Assembly (NCBI RefSeq): GCF_001685485.1
Contig: NZ_BDEL01000001.1
Location: 434,001-498,000 of the forward strand
Length of the DNA: 64,000 bases
Source of the DNA: Formosa haliotis
GTDB lineage: Bacteria; Bacteroidota; Bacteroidia; Flavobacteriales; Flavobacteriaceae
Direction of reading: 5' to 3'
The position numbers and the translations under genes were made by a program. The notes beneath the pieces are model-generated. The model had not been told where the DNA came from. It searched no databases and saw nothing but the letters and a program-made list of their open reading frames with translations. This document shows positions 17,694-27,456 of this stretch, piece by piece (within the stretch, counting starts at the first letter, position 1; each line of letters opens with the position of its first letter).

Positions 17694-18893
17694 TTATAAT
17701 GTCTTTTTCTTGGTTTTCATGTCTTGAAATAATGTTTTAAACAAGCCACGAGCAATTAATAATTTCATGATTTCATTGGTTCCAGCATAAATTCGTGCGA
17801 CCCTATTATCGGCGTACATTTTTGCAATAGGATAATCCCACATATAACCATACCCACCAAATAATTGCAAACATTCGTCCACTACTTTTCCATGCATTTC
17901 TGTAGCCGAATATTTTGCTATTGAAGCACTTTCGGTGGTGAGTTTATCATTAGCTAACAGTACGGTACAGCGGTCTAAAAAGGCTTGATGTATTTGTAAT
18001 TGTGCTGCGCATTCGGCGAGTTTAAATTGGGTATTTTGAAACCCAGCAATGGGTTTTTTAAATGCGGTTCTGGTAGATGTATAAGCTATGGTTTGTTCAA
18101 TGGCTCCTTCTGCTCCACCTATCGCATTTAATGCTACAGTTATTCGCTCTCTGGCTAATTCGGTCATCATGATTTTGAATCCCATACCTTCTTCACCTAA
18201 CCTATTTTCTTTAGGAATTTTTACATTATCAAAAAACAATTCGCAAGTATCTTGAGATTTCATTCCAATTTTTTTAAAAGGAATGCCTTTCTCAAAACCA
18301 TCTGTAGAAGCTTCAATGAGTAATAAAGATATACCTTCATTCGCTGTGCCGACTTGTGTTTTTACGGCAACAATCGACAAATCACACATATATCCATTAG
18401 TGATAAATGTTTTCTGGCCGTTAACAAGATAATAGTCACCTTTATCTTCGGCATGCGTGGTTATAGCTTTTAAGTCACTTCCGCAATTGGGTTCGGTCAT
18501 TCCTAAGGAGGTGATGAGTTCCCCGGAAGCCATTTTAGGAAGGTAGTTTTGCTTCTGCGCTTCGGTACCATATTTTAAAAGATATGGCGCGACAATATCT
18601 GAATGCAAAGAGAATCCCGGTCCAGAAATTCCTTGTTTTCCTAATTCTTCAATAAAAAGGGCATTAAAACTAAAATCTAATCCGCTTCCTCCATATTTTT
18701 CAGGCATATCCATACAAAGCAAACCTAAATCCCCTGCCCGCTTCCATATATCTCGGCTAACCATACCATTTTGCTCCCATTCATCAAGATGATCTATGAT
18801 ATCGTTTTTAATAAAATCTTGAATCATGTGTTGCATCATCTTATGCTCTTCCGATGCGTATATATCACGCTCTAATAAAACATCTTGTAACAT
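17694..18893 (-). CDS. Acyl-CoA dehydrogenase family protein
   Basis: FAD-dependent oxidation of acyl-CoA thioesters. The 399 residues show the N-terminal helical domain (FIKNDIIDHLDEWEQNG), the FAD-binding SLGMTEPNCGSDLKAI and TFITNGYMCDLSIV segments, and the C-terminal helical domain ending with IYAGTNEIMKLLIARG, whose Glu is the catalytic base in long- and medium-chain enzymes. The ATG at 18893 is preferred over a TTG 22 codons upstream. Substrate chain length cannot be told from sequence. Confidence 0.9.
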   Translation of the reverse strand: MLQDVLLERDIYASEEHKMMQHMIQDFIKNDIIDHLDEWEQNGMVSRDIWKRAGDLGLLCMDMPEKYGGSGLDFSFNALFIEELGKQGISGPGFSLHSDIVAPYLLKYGTEAQKQNYLPKMASGELITSLGMTEPNCGSDLKAITTHAEDKGDYYLVNGQKTFITNGYMCDLSIVAVKTQVGTANEGISLLLIEASTDGFEKGIPFKKIGMKSQDTCELFFDNVKIPKENRLGEEGMGFKIMMTELARERITVALNAIGGAEGAIEQTIAYTSTRTAFKKPIAGFQNTQFKLAECAAQLQIHQAFLDRCTVLLANDKLTTESASIAKYSATEMHGKVVDECLQLFGGYGYMWDYPIAKMYADNRVARIYAGTNEIMKLLIARGLFKTLFQDMKTKKKTL

Positions 18894-19031
18894 AATACGG
18901 AGGTTTTTATTTAAATTAAACTTTAGACAACAATACTTGGACACTCGAAATAATGACAATAATAGACGAACTACCCTGAAATTCTTAAGTTAAATATGAA
19001 AACAGTACAATCCAGTTATAAAATGGTTTAC

Positions 19032-19211
19032 CTACTCATTATCCCTATGCTTAGTCTTTTTCCAATAGAAATACAATACAACAGCTACTATAGGTAAAAT
19101 GATAAATACTATAATATTAAAAGGATCGGAAAAGTCTATAGGCGAATTATTATCGGGACTAGGTGTACCAATTGGTAATTGCATTAATAATATGTTAATC
19201 GTGTTTTTCAT
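19032..19211 (-). CDS. Small single-pass membrane protein of unknown function
   Basis: 59 residues from the ATG at 19211. A polar N-terminal part (GTPSPDNNSPIDFSDPF) precedes one membrane helix (NIIVFIILPIVAVVLYFYW) and a basic tail (KKTKHRDNE). Short proteins with this plan are common in Flavobacteriaceae, where they are sometimes mislabelled as adenylosuccinate synthetase. It lies 138 bases upstream of the acyl-CoA dehydrogenase gene on the same strand. Confidence 0.65.
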   Translation of the reverse strand: MKNTINILLMQLPIGTPSPDNNSPIDFSDPFNIIVFIILPIVAVVLYFYWKKTKHRDNE

Positions 19212-19419
19212 AGCTAAAATTATCTTGTTATAAGTTACAACTTTAAAAATGTTTATACTAATTCCCATCAATTTACTGTAAAAAAAGGAAACATACTACC
19301 CTTTAAAGCATCTGCGTTAACATCTTTAATATTAGAGCAAATAGTAGGCACTCCTCTGGTTTACCTTTACAAGACGAAGCAGTAAAACACTGCTAAATAC
19401 TTTTAAAAATAATTGCACT

Positions 19420-20814
19420 ATGGAAACGAAAACATCAAATAATACATTTAAAACATTAAACCCTACCAATACGAAATCCTTGTCTACATACACCTATATG
19501 AGTGATGATGACGTCAATTCTAAGATTGAAAAGGCGCATCAAGCTTTTCTTAAATGGCGATTAAAGCCAATTAAAGAACGGGCTAAAGTGATAACAGCTA
19601 TTGGTGAAGAATTACAGAATTATAAATCGGAATTAGCAGAACTTATGACCGATGAAATGGGAAAACTTTTAACCCACAGTTTGCAGGAAATCGATACATG
19701 TACGGCCATTTGTAACTTTAGTGCCGAGCATGCCGCTCAAGTTTTAAAGAATGAAGAACGCCAATTATCTAATGGCGGAAAAGGAATAATTACCTATTCG
19801 CCTATCGGAATTATATACGGGATTCAACCTTGGAATTATCCAGCGTATCAAGTCATTCGTTATGCTATTGCTAATTTAATGGCTGGAAATAGTGTGCTAT
19901 TAAAACATGCCTCGAATGTTACGGGAACTGCCCTGTTGTTAGAATCTATATTTAAAGCCGCTGGATTAGAGGACGGATTATTTACAGCTTTAGTAATTAA
20001 TCACGATCAATCTGATGCTATAATTAAACACAAATTGGTACGAGGTGTTACTCTAACCGGAAGTCCGGAAGCAGGAAAAGATATCGGTGCAAAGGCTGCA
20101 GCCGAATTAAAAAAATCGGTTTTAGAATTGGGAAGTAACGACGCTTATTTAGTACTTCATGATGCCGATATTGAAAACGCGGTAGAACAATCTGTTATTG
20201 GTAGAATTTATAATAATGGTGAAACCTGTATTGCGGCAAAACGATTTATTGTGGTAGAATCTGTTTACGACACCTTTAAAGAGGCTTTTGTAAAAGCCAT
20301 GTCTGAATTAAAGTTAGGCGATCCAAAAGATAAGGATACAGATTTAGGGCCGATGGCAAGAAAAGATTTAAGAGAAAAATTACACGAGCAAGTTACCGAA
20401 AGTATAAACAAAGGTGCCAAACTACTTTGTGGTGGTGAGCTAAAATCGGGTAACGGATTTTATTATCCAGCAACAGTATTAGATGATGTAAAACTAGGAC
20501 AGCCGGCCTACGATGACGAGTTATTTGGTCCGGTAGCTGCATTAATAAAAGCGAAAGATGAAACCGATGCCATGCGCATTGCTAACGATAGCCGTTTCGG
20601 ACTTGGAGGTGGTATTTTTTCTAAAGATATAGATCGCGCAATCTCCTTAGCAGAAACCCATTTCGATACGGGGATGGTGTTTATAAATTCATTTGGCTTA
20701 GCCGATCCGCAAATGCCGTTCGGAGGTGTTAAAAACTCTGGATTTGGCAGAGAACACGGTGGTTTCGGGATGAAAGCATTTGTAAATGCAAAATCGATAA
20801 TACTTAATAAATAA
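19420..20814 (+). CDS. NAD(P)-dependent succinate-semialdehyde dehydrogenase-like aldehyde dehydrogenase
   Basis: Oxidises semialdehydes such as succinate semialdehyde to acids. The 464 residues have the ALDH core: GIQPWNYPAYQVIRY, general base Glu236 in VLELGSND, nucleophile Cys270 in YNNGETCIAAKRF, and the C-terminal NSFGLADPQMPFGGVKNSGFGRE. The short length and the missing N-terminal extension match the YneI/Sad-type branch. It is followed by a terminator and then a dicarboxylate transporter gene, a fitting metabolic neighbour though separately transcribed. Confidence 0.9.
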   Translation: METKTSNNTFKTLNPTNTKSLSTYTYMSDDDVNSKIEKAHQAFLKWRLKPIKERAKVITAIGEELQNYKSELAELMTDEMGKLLTHSLQEIDTCTAICNFSAEHAAQVLKNEERQLSNGGKGIITYSPIGIIYGIQPWNYPAYQVIRYAIANLMAGNSVLLKHASNVTGTALLLESIFKAAGLEDGLFTALVINHDQSDAIIKHKLVRGVTLTGSPEAGKDIGAKAAAELKKSVLELGSNDAYLVLHDADIENAVEQSVIGRIYNNGETCIAAKRFIVVESVYDTFKEAFVKAMSELKLGDPKDKDTDLGPMARKDLREKLHEQVTESINKGAKLLCGGELKSGNGFYYPATVLDDVKLGQPAYDDELFGPVAALIKAKDETDAMRIANDSRFGLGGGIFSKDIDRAISLAETHFDTGMVFINSFGLADPQMPFGGVKNSGFGREHGGFGMKAFVNAKSIILNK

Positions 20815-20845
20815 AAGGAAATAGGTTAAATTTATTTTTTCTTTT

Positions 20846-20883
20846 AAAATGCTTCTTAGCGCTTAGTTAAGAAGCATTTTTCC
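20846..20883 (+). terminator. Hairpin terminator of the aldehyde dehydrogenase gene
   Basis: AAAATGCTTCTTA (20846-20858) and TAAGAAGCATTTT (20868-20880) form a perfect 13-bp stem with a T tail, 32 bases past the stop codon. Confidence 0.85.
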
Positions 20884-21083
20884 GTTTATATAATCTATAA
20901 AACATCGCAATTAAAACATGAATGTTATAATATAAAGTCGATTTAAGTTTTTGAATAATTTACAACTTAGAATTTTTTCAAATTTAATTATAAAAACTAA
21001 GTATATTGAAGCATGATTTTCTTTCAATTATAAACAAAGACATTCCAATTTTTTAAAAACTAATAAAAACATAAGGTCTAGTT

Positions 21084-22625
21084 ATGGCAACTTTAATACA
21101 GAAAACTGAAATTAATATGAAATTGGTGCTTGTTGGCCTCATTGGATTTTTTAGTATGATTACTTTTGTAGACCTACAACCAGGGCAGCCAGAAGTTACC
21201 TATACCGCAGCCATTGCGGTGTTAATGGCGTTTTGGTGGGTAACCGAAGCTTTGCCGATTGGGGTAACCTCGTTTCTTCCTATTATTTTATTTCCCGTAT
21301 TGGGTGTTTTAGACGGAAAATCGATTTCTGATGCCTATATCAATTATGTGATTTTTCTCTTTATAGGCGGATTTATTATGGCTTTGGCCATGGAAAAATG
21401 GGACCTTCATAAACGAATTGCTTTAAAAATATTAGCGCTTATTGGAGGTAGCCCGTTCTTAATTATGCTTGGGTTTATGTTGGCAGCTTCATTTTTATCT
21501 ATGTGGATGTCGAATACTGCGACTGCCATGATGATGCTACCCATTGCCTTCTCTGTAACCACTGCTTTAGAAGATGTTTACGGTATAAATAACATGCGAT
21601 CGTTTGCAGCGGGTTTACTTCTTTGTATTGCGCACGCTTGTTCTATTGGCGGAATAGCAACCTTAGTGGGGACTCCTCCAAATTTATCTTTTTTAAGAAT
21701 TTTTGAAATTATTTATCCTAATGCCCCAAACATTTCATTTGGACAATGGATAGCGTTTGCCTTTCCTATTACCGTGATTATTTTTATAGCGTCATTAGTT
21801 ATTATTTACTTTGGATTTAAGCCTAAAGTTCCCATAGAAAATTTAGATAAATCATTCTTTAAATCGAAATACGAAGCACTAGGAAAGGTGACAATAGAGC
21901 AAAAACGAGTCTTTATATTATTCGTTTTTTTAGCCCTATTATGGGTGTTTAGAGCCGAATTACGCTTAGGGTTTATAACACTTCAAGGATGGAGTTCTGT
22001 TTTTAAACAACCAAAATTTTTAAATGATGGTACGGTAGCCATGTTTATAGCCTTTTTATTATTTGTGATTCCTTCTTCAAAGAAAAAAGAAAGTTTAGTA
22101 AGTTGGAACATTATGAACAAAATTCCGTGGCATATTGTTTTCCTTTTTGGTGGCGGATTTGCCCTAGCTAAAGGCTTTATCGATTCTGGATTGTCTACTT
22201 ATATTGGTAGTCTATTAAGCGGAACTAAAGATATGTCTGCAGTAATGCTAGTAACAACGTTAACTGCTTTAATGTCTACTTTAACCGAATTCACATCGAA
22301 CACCGCGACCACCGAAATGATTTTACCCATCATGTCTGGCTTAGCTTCAGAAATAAGAGTTAATCCTTTATTAATCATGATTCCGGTAACTTTAGCGGCT
22401 TCTATGGCATTTATGCTTCCTATAGCAACACCTCCAAATGCCATTGTGTTTGGAACCGGGAAATTAAAAATGATACAATTGGTAAAAACAGGATTTATTG
22501 TTAATGTTATTGCAATCGTTATTATTGTTGCTGTAACCCTACTTTGGGGAACTATTATTTTTGATATAAATCCGACAGAATTCCCCGATTGGGCAGAAAT
22601 CGGTTCAAAACCTGTAAAGCATTAA
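21084..22625 (+). CDS. SLC13/DASS family sodium-coupled dicarboxylate transporter
   Basis: Inner-membrane symporter for di- and tricarboxylates. The 513-residue protein has about eleven membrane helices and re-entrant loops. Both Ser-Asn-Thr signatures of the family are present, MSNTATAMMMLP near residue 145 and FTSNTATTEMILP near residue 405, each followed by a proline-containing motif (GTPPNLSF and ATPPNAIVF). Those features match the VcINDY-type binding site. The gene ends 55 bases before a convergent CPBP gene, with no strong hairpin between them. Confidence 0.92.
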   Translation: MATLIQKTEINMKLVLVGLIGFFSMITFVDLQPGQPEVTYTAAIAVLMAFWWVTEALPIGVTSFLPIILFPVLGVLDGKSISDAYINYVIFLFIGGFIMALAMEKWDLHKRIALKILALIGGSPFLIMLGFMLAASFLSMWMSNTATAMMMLPIAFSVTTALEDVYGINNMRSFAAGLLLCIAHACSIGGIATLVGTPPNLSFLRIFEIIYPNAPNISFGQWIAFAFPITVIIFIASLVIIYFGFKPKVPIENLDKSFFKSKYEALGKVTIEQKRVFILFVFLALLWVFRAELRLGFITLQGWSSVFKQPKFLNDGTVAMFIAFLLFVIPSSKKKESLVSWNIMNKIPWHIVFLFGGGFALAKGFIDSGLSTYIGSLLSGTKDMSAVMLVTTLTALMSTLTEFTSNTATTEMILPIMSGLASEIRVNPLLIMIPVTLAASMAFMLPIATPPNAIVFGTGKLKMIQLVKTGFIVNVIAIVIIVAVTLLWGTIIFDINPTEFPDWAEIGSKPVKH

Positions 22626-22680
22626 TTAGGTATTAAAAAAGAACCAAACAAATCAAGTATTTTAAAAAATAGTCCGATTT

Positions 22681-23558
22681 TTAGTTTTTAGCTAAGGTCA
22701 TTTCAGAATCCGAATTTTTAATGGTATTTGGTAGTGTTTTTGGCTGGTTCTTGTTGTAATAAAACCAAATAGCACCTATGGCTAGTACTTGGGCAATCAC
22801 CGAGAAAATAGAACCTTCGAAACCAAAATCTCCTCCGTTAATCATATTATTATCCGTGATTTTAAATTCAATTAATGAATAAAAGTCTTGTCCGCTAACA
22901 TTAAATCCGAATAACGTTTGAAACAAATTCCAGCTAAAATGCAGAGCTATCGGGAACCATAAATTCTTGGTGTAAGTATACGTTATCCCTAATAAAATTC
23001 CAGCTAAAAATAAATTTAAGAAACTAAACCAATCCATGTTGGGATTTGCAATATGCATAATAGCAAATAAAAAGACGATACGATAAGTGAAATAAACGGA
23101 TTAAATTCGGCCAAAAGATTACGCAACACATACCCTCTAAACAGCATTTCTTCGGAGACGGAAACTAAGAAAAACACCAAAATAGCATAGAAAATATCTG
23201 TAATATTAAATGAGATATTTGAATACTGAATTTCATTTAAACCCCATAAAACAAGGTAACCCAAGCCCATAATTACAAGGCCGAGTAACACACCTACATT
23301 AATATCTTTAGCACGGTTTTTCAGTTGAAAACCTAAATTTACAAAGCGTTCTTTATCGATATATTTCATAAATATCCAAAGCACTACTGCTGTCCCTATA
23401 CAGGTGAACAGCATAATAATAAATTCCTGTTTTGAAGTTTTTATGGCATCCAAATCCATATAATCTACTCCACAAATGGCCATACCAGTTAACTGAAAAA
23501 TTCCAACAATTATAAAATATGGTATAATGAGTAATAAAATTCGTCCTATGGCATTCAT
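22681..23558 (-). pseudogene. CPBP/CAAX family intramembrane metalloprotease, frameshifted
   Basis: Two overlapping frames together make one complete CPBP (Abi) protein. The first (ATG at 23558) has membrane helices and the SVSEEMLFRGYVLRNLL glutamate motif. The second carries the two histidine motifs (FAIMH and HFSWN) and the last helices. The switch falls on a run of five A's at 23069-23073 (T's in the coding sense); one extra base would restore SSFLFAIMHIANPN. This is either a real inactivation or a homopolymer error. If intact, it would be a membrane protease of the type linked to bacteriocin immunity or protein processing, with unknown substrate. Confidence 0.8.
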
Positions 23559-23648
23559 ATTTATAGTTTTAAGGAATGACTTAATGCTTTCGTAGAATTT
23601 TAAAAGTATTAAAAGTTAGTTACATACCAAAGTGAAAAAATATAAAAC

Positions 23649-23688
23649 AAAACAGCACTTAAAACAAAATTGTTCTAAGTGCTGTTTT
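23649..23688 (-). terminator. Hairpin terminator after the peroxiredoxin gene
   Basis: AAAACAGCACTTA (23649-23661) and TAAGTGCTGTTTT (23676-23688) form a perfect 13-bp stem flanked by A and T runs, 32 bases past the peroxiredoxin stop codon. Confidence 0.85.
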
Positions 23689-23720
23689 TTATATGAAACT
23701 GAAGTAAGACCTAAAATTTT

Positions 23721-24233
23721 CTAGGCTTCACCACGTGCTGGGTAATCTTTATCTAAAACAAACTTGATAGATTTTAGTAAGGCTACGATTTCTGGTCTTG
23801 CAAACGGCATGGTCTGGATAGATGATGCATAAAGTGTTATATCCGGACGAATTAAAAATACGCCAGGTTCTATAAATTGTTCTGGTTCATCTTTAATCCC
23901 TTTAGAAATATAAAGGCCCCAATTTCTAGCTTCTTCAATAGGAAACTCATAACCTACCGGAACATCAGAAATATCCCAATCCTTAAACGTAGCTTCCGCA
24001 ACCTCTTTAGTGTCTGAACTAATGGCTACAATATTTACACCGATGTCTTTAAAATCTTTAAGATGTTCTTGAATAGTTTCTAAATATTTTTTACACACTG
24101 GGCAGTGTTTTCCTCTGTAAACCACAACCATATTAAAATGTTCTGGTTTTTCTTCACTTAGGGTCCATGTGTTTCCGTCTAATAATTTTATGGATAAATC
24201 CGGTGTTTTTGTTCTTGGCTTAATATGATTCAT
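23721..24233 (-). CDS. Peroxiredoxin-like thioredoxin-fold protein (AhpC/TSA type)
   Basis: A 170-residue cytoplasmic thioredoxin-fold protein. The active-site region is VVVYRGKHCPVCKKYL with Cys44 and Cys47, in the position of the peroxidatic Cys of AhpC/TSA proteins but with a CxxC spacing. NIVAISSDTKEVAE and GVFLIRPDITLYASSIQ are also typical of the family. The likely role is thiol-dependent peroxide or disulfide reduction. It lies 50 bases after an NAD(P)-binding protein gene on the same strand and probably shares its transcript. Confidence 0.83.
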   Translation of the reverse strand: MNHIKPRTKTPDLSIKLLDGNTWTLSEEKPEHFNMVVVYRGKHCPVCKKYLETIQEHLKDFKDIGVNIVAISSDTKEVAEATFKDWDISDVPVGYEFPIEEARNWGLYISKGIKDEPEQFIEPGVFLIRPDITLYASSIQTMPFARPEIVALLKSIKFVLDKDYPARGEA

Positions 24234-24283
24234 AATACTCTGTTTTTAAAATTTAACTTTAATTTTTACTATATAAATATGTC

Positions 24284-24913
24284 CTACGACATAGATTTGA
24301 ATGCTTCTGGAATAGCCGTGTCTCCTTCTAAAATTTCAAAAGTGCTGGTGTTAGATTGTTCATTATCTAAGGCATACACCAACGTTTTTGCAACATCATC
24401 TCGACTAATTTCTCCTGAATTTGAAAGGGATTTTCCTAATTGAATATGCCCTTGCCCAGGATGATTATTTAATCGGCCTGGTCGTACAATCGTATAATTC
24501 AAATGAGAAGACGTTAGGTATTGATCAGCTTTTTGTTTGGCTGTAAGATAATCTTGAAGCCTCTCGCTTTGCTCTGGCTTATCGGCTCCCATAGAACTCA
24601 GCATCACAAATTTCTTAATGTTAGCATCTTCAGAGGCTTTTATCATTTTAATAGCACCATCTCGATCTACAGCTTCTACCTTTTTTCCGCCAGATCCTGC
24701 AGCAAAAATCACCTTATCTGCACCAGTAACGGTTTTAGAAACATCCTGCTCTAAATCGCCAAAAACAGTTTTAATATTTTTGGTTTTAAATTCAGATTCC
24801 TGTGCTTCGTTTCTTACCATTGCTATGGGTTCGAAAAGCTCTGATGATTTTAAAAGTTCAACTATTTTATGTCCCGTGGTACCCGTTGCACCAACTACTA
24901 GTATTTTTTCCAT
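24284..24913 (-). CDS. NAD(P)-binding SDR/NmrA-like protein
   Basis: A 209-residue Rossmann protein of the atypical short-chain dehydrogenase group. The nucleotide-binding start is ILVVGATGTTGHKIVELL, followed by VFGDLEQDVSKTVTGADKVIFAAGSGG and YTIVRPGRLNNHPGQG. It resembles the YwnB/YhfK and SDR_a5 families, which sense redox state or act as reductases with unknown substrates. It is upstream of, and probably co-transcribed with, the peroxiredoxin-like gene, suggesting a redox-stress role. Confidence 0.83.
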   Translation of the reverse strand: MEKILVVGATGTTGHKIVELLKSSELFEPIAMVRNEAQESEFKTKNIKTVFGDLEQDVSKTVTGADKVIFAAGSGGKKVEAVDRDGAIKMIKASEDANIKKFVMLSSMGADKPEQSERLQDYLTAKQKADQYLTSSHLNYTIVRPGRLNNHPGQGHIQLGKSLSNSGEISRDDVAKTLVYALDNEQSNTSTFEILEGDTAIPEAFKSMS

Positions 24914-25084
24914 GTCTTTTATTTAAAGACGAAGTTCCGAATTTCTTATAGGTCGCACTGCCGTAAATGCTTGAATTATTGACGTAAATACATTCTCAGG
25001 GTAATCTCAAGGTTGCTTGTAGTTAAACACCGTATATTCTACTTTATAATTTATATTTTTACGATAAGAAAAAACAACTCTAAA

Positions 25085-26317
25085 ATGTCCATGAAAAAAT
25101 ACTACGTCCTTTTATTTTTTATGGTTTTGTTTAGCAGTATCGCCTTTGCAAATCCGTTTATTCGTTTAGATTCTTTGGAATTGCTGCAAACAAAACAAAA
25201 GCTTAAAAACGGAACAGCATCACCAGAAACGCTTGCGGCCTATCAAAAATTAATTAAAGATGCTAATAAGACACTGACATTAGAAAATCCATCTGTAATG
25301 GATAAAACCTTACTTCCACCTTCAAAAAATAAGCATGACTATTTAAGTTTAAGTCGATATTGGTGGCCTAATCCAGAATCAGCCGATGGTTTACCTTGGA
25401 TTCGTCACGATGGAAAAACCAATCCAGACTCTCAAACCGATGCCGTAGACAGAAAGCGTTTAGCTTTATTGGGACGAAGTGTTTGGAACCTAAGTTTAGC
25501 TTATTATTTTACACAAGATGAAACCTATTCAAAGAAGGCCATTAGCATGATTGAAACCTGGTTTATTAATCCAGAAACCTTTATGCATCCACATTTAAAA
25601 TATGGACAAAGTATACCGGGATATCCTAATACTCGACCTTTTGGAATTTTAGATGGGCGCTCTATAGTCGAGTTTATACCCGATGCTGTAACTCTATTGA
25701 CGCCTTCTAAGTATTGGGATGCTACACACCAAGTAAAAATGAATACTTGGTTTTCTGACTATTTACAGTGGTTAACAACAAGTCCTTTAGGTATGCAAGC
25801 AAGTAAATTAGAAAATAATCACGGTTCTTGGTATACTTTTCAGGTTGCTGGATTGGCATTGTATTTAGGAGACACCGCTTTGGTACAACAGATGGTAAAA
25901 CATGCCGAGCAAAACTTGGAAACTATGCTAAATGAAGACGGCGGACAAATTCATGAATTGGAGCGTTCTAGATCCTTTTTTTACAGTTGTTTTAATTTAG
26001 ATGCATTAACAGAATTAGCAAATTTGGGAGATAAGGTTCATGAGAATATGTGGGATTACGAGTCTGAAAACAAAAAAGGTTTAGGTTTAGCCTTGCACTA
26101 TTTAACAGCGGTTGTCGACGGAAAAGTATGGCCACACGACACGCTAAAAGCTATTAATTTCTCTTATTTGATACCGATACTTTCTAAATTTTATAAAAAA
26201 TATGACGATAAAATTTACAAAGATTTCTTGGTTAAAATCCTTAACGACATCGATTCAAATTCGCAACATAATAGAACGCTTCAAGAATTTTGGTTGTTTC
26301 CTCCAGATCAATTTTAA
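25085..26317 (+). CDS. Alginate lyase-fold polysaccharide lyase
   Basis: Exported enzyme, about 410 residues from the ATG at 25085 (a second ATG lies at 25091), with a signal peptide ending near FSSIAFA. The body is an alpha/alpha barrel of the alginate lyase fold (Pfam Alginate_lyase). The segment SKLENNHGSWYTFQ holds the Asn-His and Tyr used in beta-elimination by PL5 and PL38 enzymes, and SRYWWPNPESADGLPWIRHDG is typical of the Bacteroidota branch. The substrate could be alginate or another uronate polymer such as glucuronan. No SusC/SusD genes are adjacent. The product would feed a KDG pathway that needs KdgK (6841-7845). Confidence 0.85.
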   Translation: MSMKKYYVLLFFMVLFSSIAFANPFIRLDSLELLQTKQKLKNGTASPETLAAYQKLIKDANKTLTLENPSVMDKTLLPPSKNKHDYLSLSRYWWPNPESADGLPWIRHDGKTNPDSQTDAVDRKRLALLGRSVWNLSLAYYFTQDETYSKKAISMIETWFINPETFMHPHLKYGQSIPGYPNTRPFGILDGRSIVEFIPDAVTLLTPSKYWDATHQVKMNTWFSDYLQWLTTSPLGMQASKLENNHGSWYTFQVAGLALYLGDTALVQQMVKHAEQNLETMLNEDGGQIHELERSRSFFYSCFNLDALTELANLGDKVHENMWDYESENKKGLGLALHYLTAVVDGKVWPHDTLKAINFSYLIPILSKFYKKYDDKIYKDFLVKILNDIDSNSQHNRTLQEFWLFPPDQF

Positions 26318-26338
26318 AACATAAAGTAGCATAAAAAC

Positions 26339-26425
26339 AAAGAAGCTGTCTTTAAAGTTGAGAATTCGTCAATCTGAAAGGATACAGATTAACGGATTTT
26401 AAAACTTTTTTGGACAGCTTCTTTT
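26339..26425. repeat. Structured intergenic repeat, copy C (likely two-way terminator)
   Basis: AAAGAAGCTGTC (26339-26350) and GACAGCTTCTTT (26413-26424) form a perfect 12-bp stem. Compared with copy D the arms differ on both sides in a way that keeps pairing (GAAGC/GCTTC against GAGGC/GCCTC). An inner stem AATCTG/CAGATT is present. It lies at a convergent junction. Confidence 0.75.
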
Positions 26426-26461
26426 ATAAATGGGTATTGTAATTTACAAAACCTAAATAGC

Positions 26462-27292
26462 TTAATTCACTTTTAAAAGTGATATATCGAACAATACCAC
26501 AGCGCCGCTAGGAATATCGTTACTTCCGTATTTTCCATAGGCTAAAGACGACGGAATTATTAGTATGCCTTTACCTCCTTCTTTAAAAAGAGGTAAACCT
26601 ATTTGCCAACCTTTAATTAAATTTTTTAAATCAAATGTAGCACCGGCATCACTACTTTGGTCAAATACTTTACCATCGGTTAAATAACCGGTATAAGCCA
26701 CAGTTACGTTAGAATTTACTGTAGGGTTTTCGCCTGTACCTTCTTCTTCCATAACATAATACAAACCAGATTCCGTAGCCATAGCATTTAATCCATTTGC
26801 AGCGATATAATCAAGAATTTCTGCCTTATTTTCTGCTTCGTGATCTATAATTTCAATTTCGAAAATTAAAACCGATCCCCCTTTTATACCATTATAATCG
26901 TTACTTCCGTAGGCTAAATGGGCAGGAATTAATAACATTCCACTTCCCCCTTCGTTAAAAAACTTTAGGCCTTCTTGCCAACCAGAAATAACGGTACTAA
27001 GGTTAAAAACAGCACCCGTTTCGTTACTTTCTCCAAATACTTTACCATCTGTTGTATAGCCTTTATAATGAACAGCAATATCCGATTTTGAAGTAATTTC
27101 ACTTCCAGCTCCTACTTCATCAATAACATAATATAAACCCGATTCTGTGCGCGTGGCATCTAAATTATTGGCTTCTACATAAGCAGCAATTTCTTGCTCA
27201 TTTTCTAAAGAATAATCTTTATTAGAGAAATTATCGTCTGAAGTACAAGAGACGAAAAGAATAACACATAAAGCGATACAAACTGATTTCAT
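26462..27292 (-). CDS. Lipoprotein with two FKBP-type prolyl isomerase domains
   Basis: The signal peptide ends in the lipobox LFVSC, followed by TSDD, so the protein is a periplasmic or surface lipoprotein. Two FKBP domains of about 110 residues follow (each with YYVxxExGxG, VxYxGYxTDGKVF, LIPxxLAYG and a final hydrophobic strand), joined by matching leader helices (EIAAYVEANNLDATRTESG and EILDYIAANGLNAMATESG). The duplication is internal and recent enough to be plain. It is probably a folding factor for exported proteins. A -7 box lies 25 bases upstream. Confidence 0.9.
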   Translation of the reverse strand: MKSVCIALCVILFVSCTSDDNFSNKDYSLENEQEIAAYVEANNLDATRTESGLYYVIDEVGAGSEITSKSDIAVHYKGYTTDGKVFGESNETGAVFNLSTVISGWQEGLKFFNEGGSGMLLIPAHLAYGSNDYNGIKGGSVLIFEIEIIDHEAENKAEILDYIAANGLNAMATESGLYYVMEEEGTGENPTVNSNVTVAYTGYLTDGKVFDQSSDAGATFDLKNLIKGWQIGLPLFKEGGKGILIIPSSLAYGKYGSNDIPSGAVVLFDISLLKVN

Positions 27293-27316
27293 TTTCTATT
27301 TTTTTAATTAGGACTG

Positions 27317-27324
27317 CAAAAATA
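27317..27324 (-). promoter_or_regulatory. Candidate -7 box for the double-FKBP lipoprotein gene
   Basis: TATTTTTG on the minus strand fits TAnnTTTG and would leave a leader of about 18 bases before the ATG at 27292. Confidence 0.45.
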
Positions 27325-27456
27325 GACAAATACCCGTTGAAGGAGCCCGAAAACCTGTTAAAATACAAGGTGAATTTAAAGGAAAACAGCTGTTAAATTT
27401 TGAATAATTATCAATAAAATAAAAGGAAAACAGAGGTTTTTAAAGTCCAACAAGCT

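Noticed and set aside
23016..23558. Programmed frameshifting in the CPBP gene
   Set aside because: The run of five bases does not place two tandem codons for a -1 slip in the zero frame, so a plain one-base deletion or read error is simpler.
24521..24926. Open frames on the plus strand opposite the SDR/NmrA-like gene
   Set aside because: The minus-strand Rossmann motifs are convincing; the plus-strand frames have no start signals or family features.
25085..26317. A full alginate utilisation locus around the alginate lyase-fold gene
   Set aside because: No SusC/SusD, other alginate lyase, KDPG aldolase or uronate reductase genes are adjacent, and KdgK lies 18 kb away.
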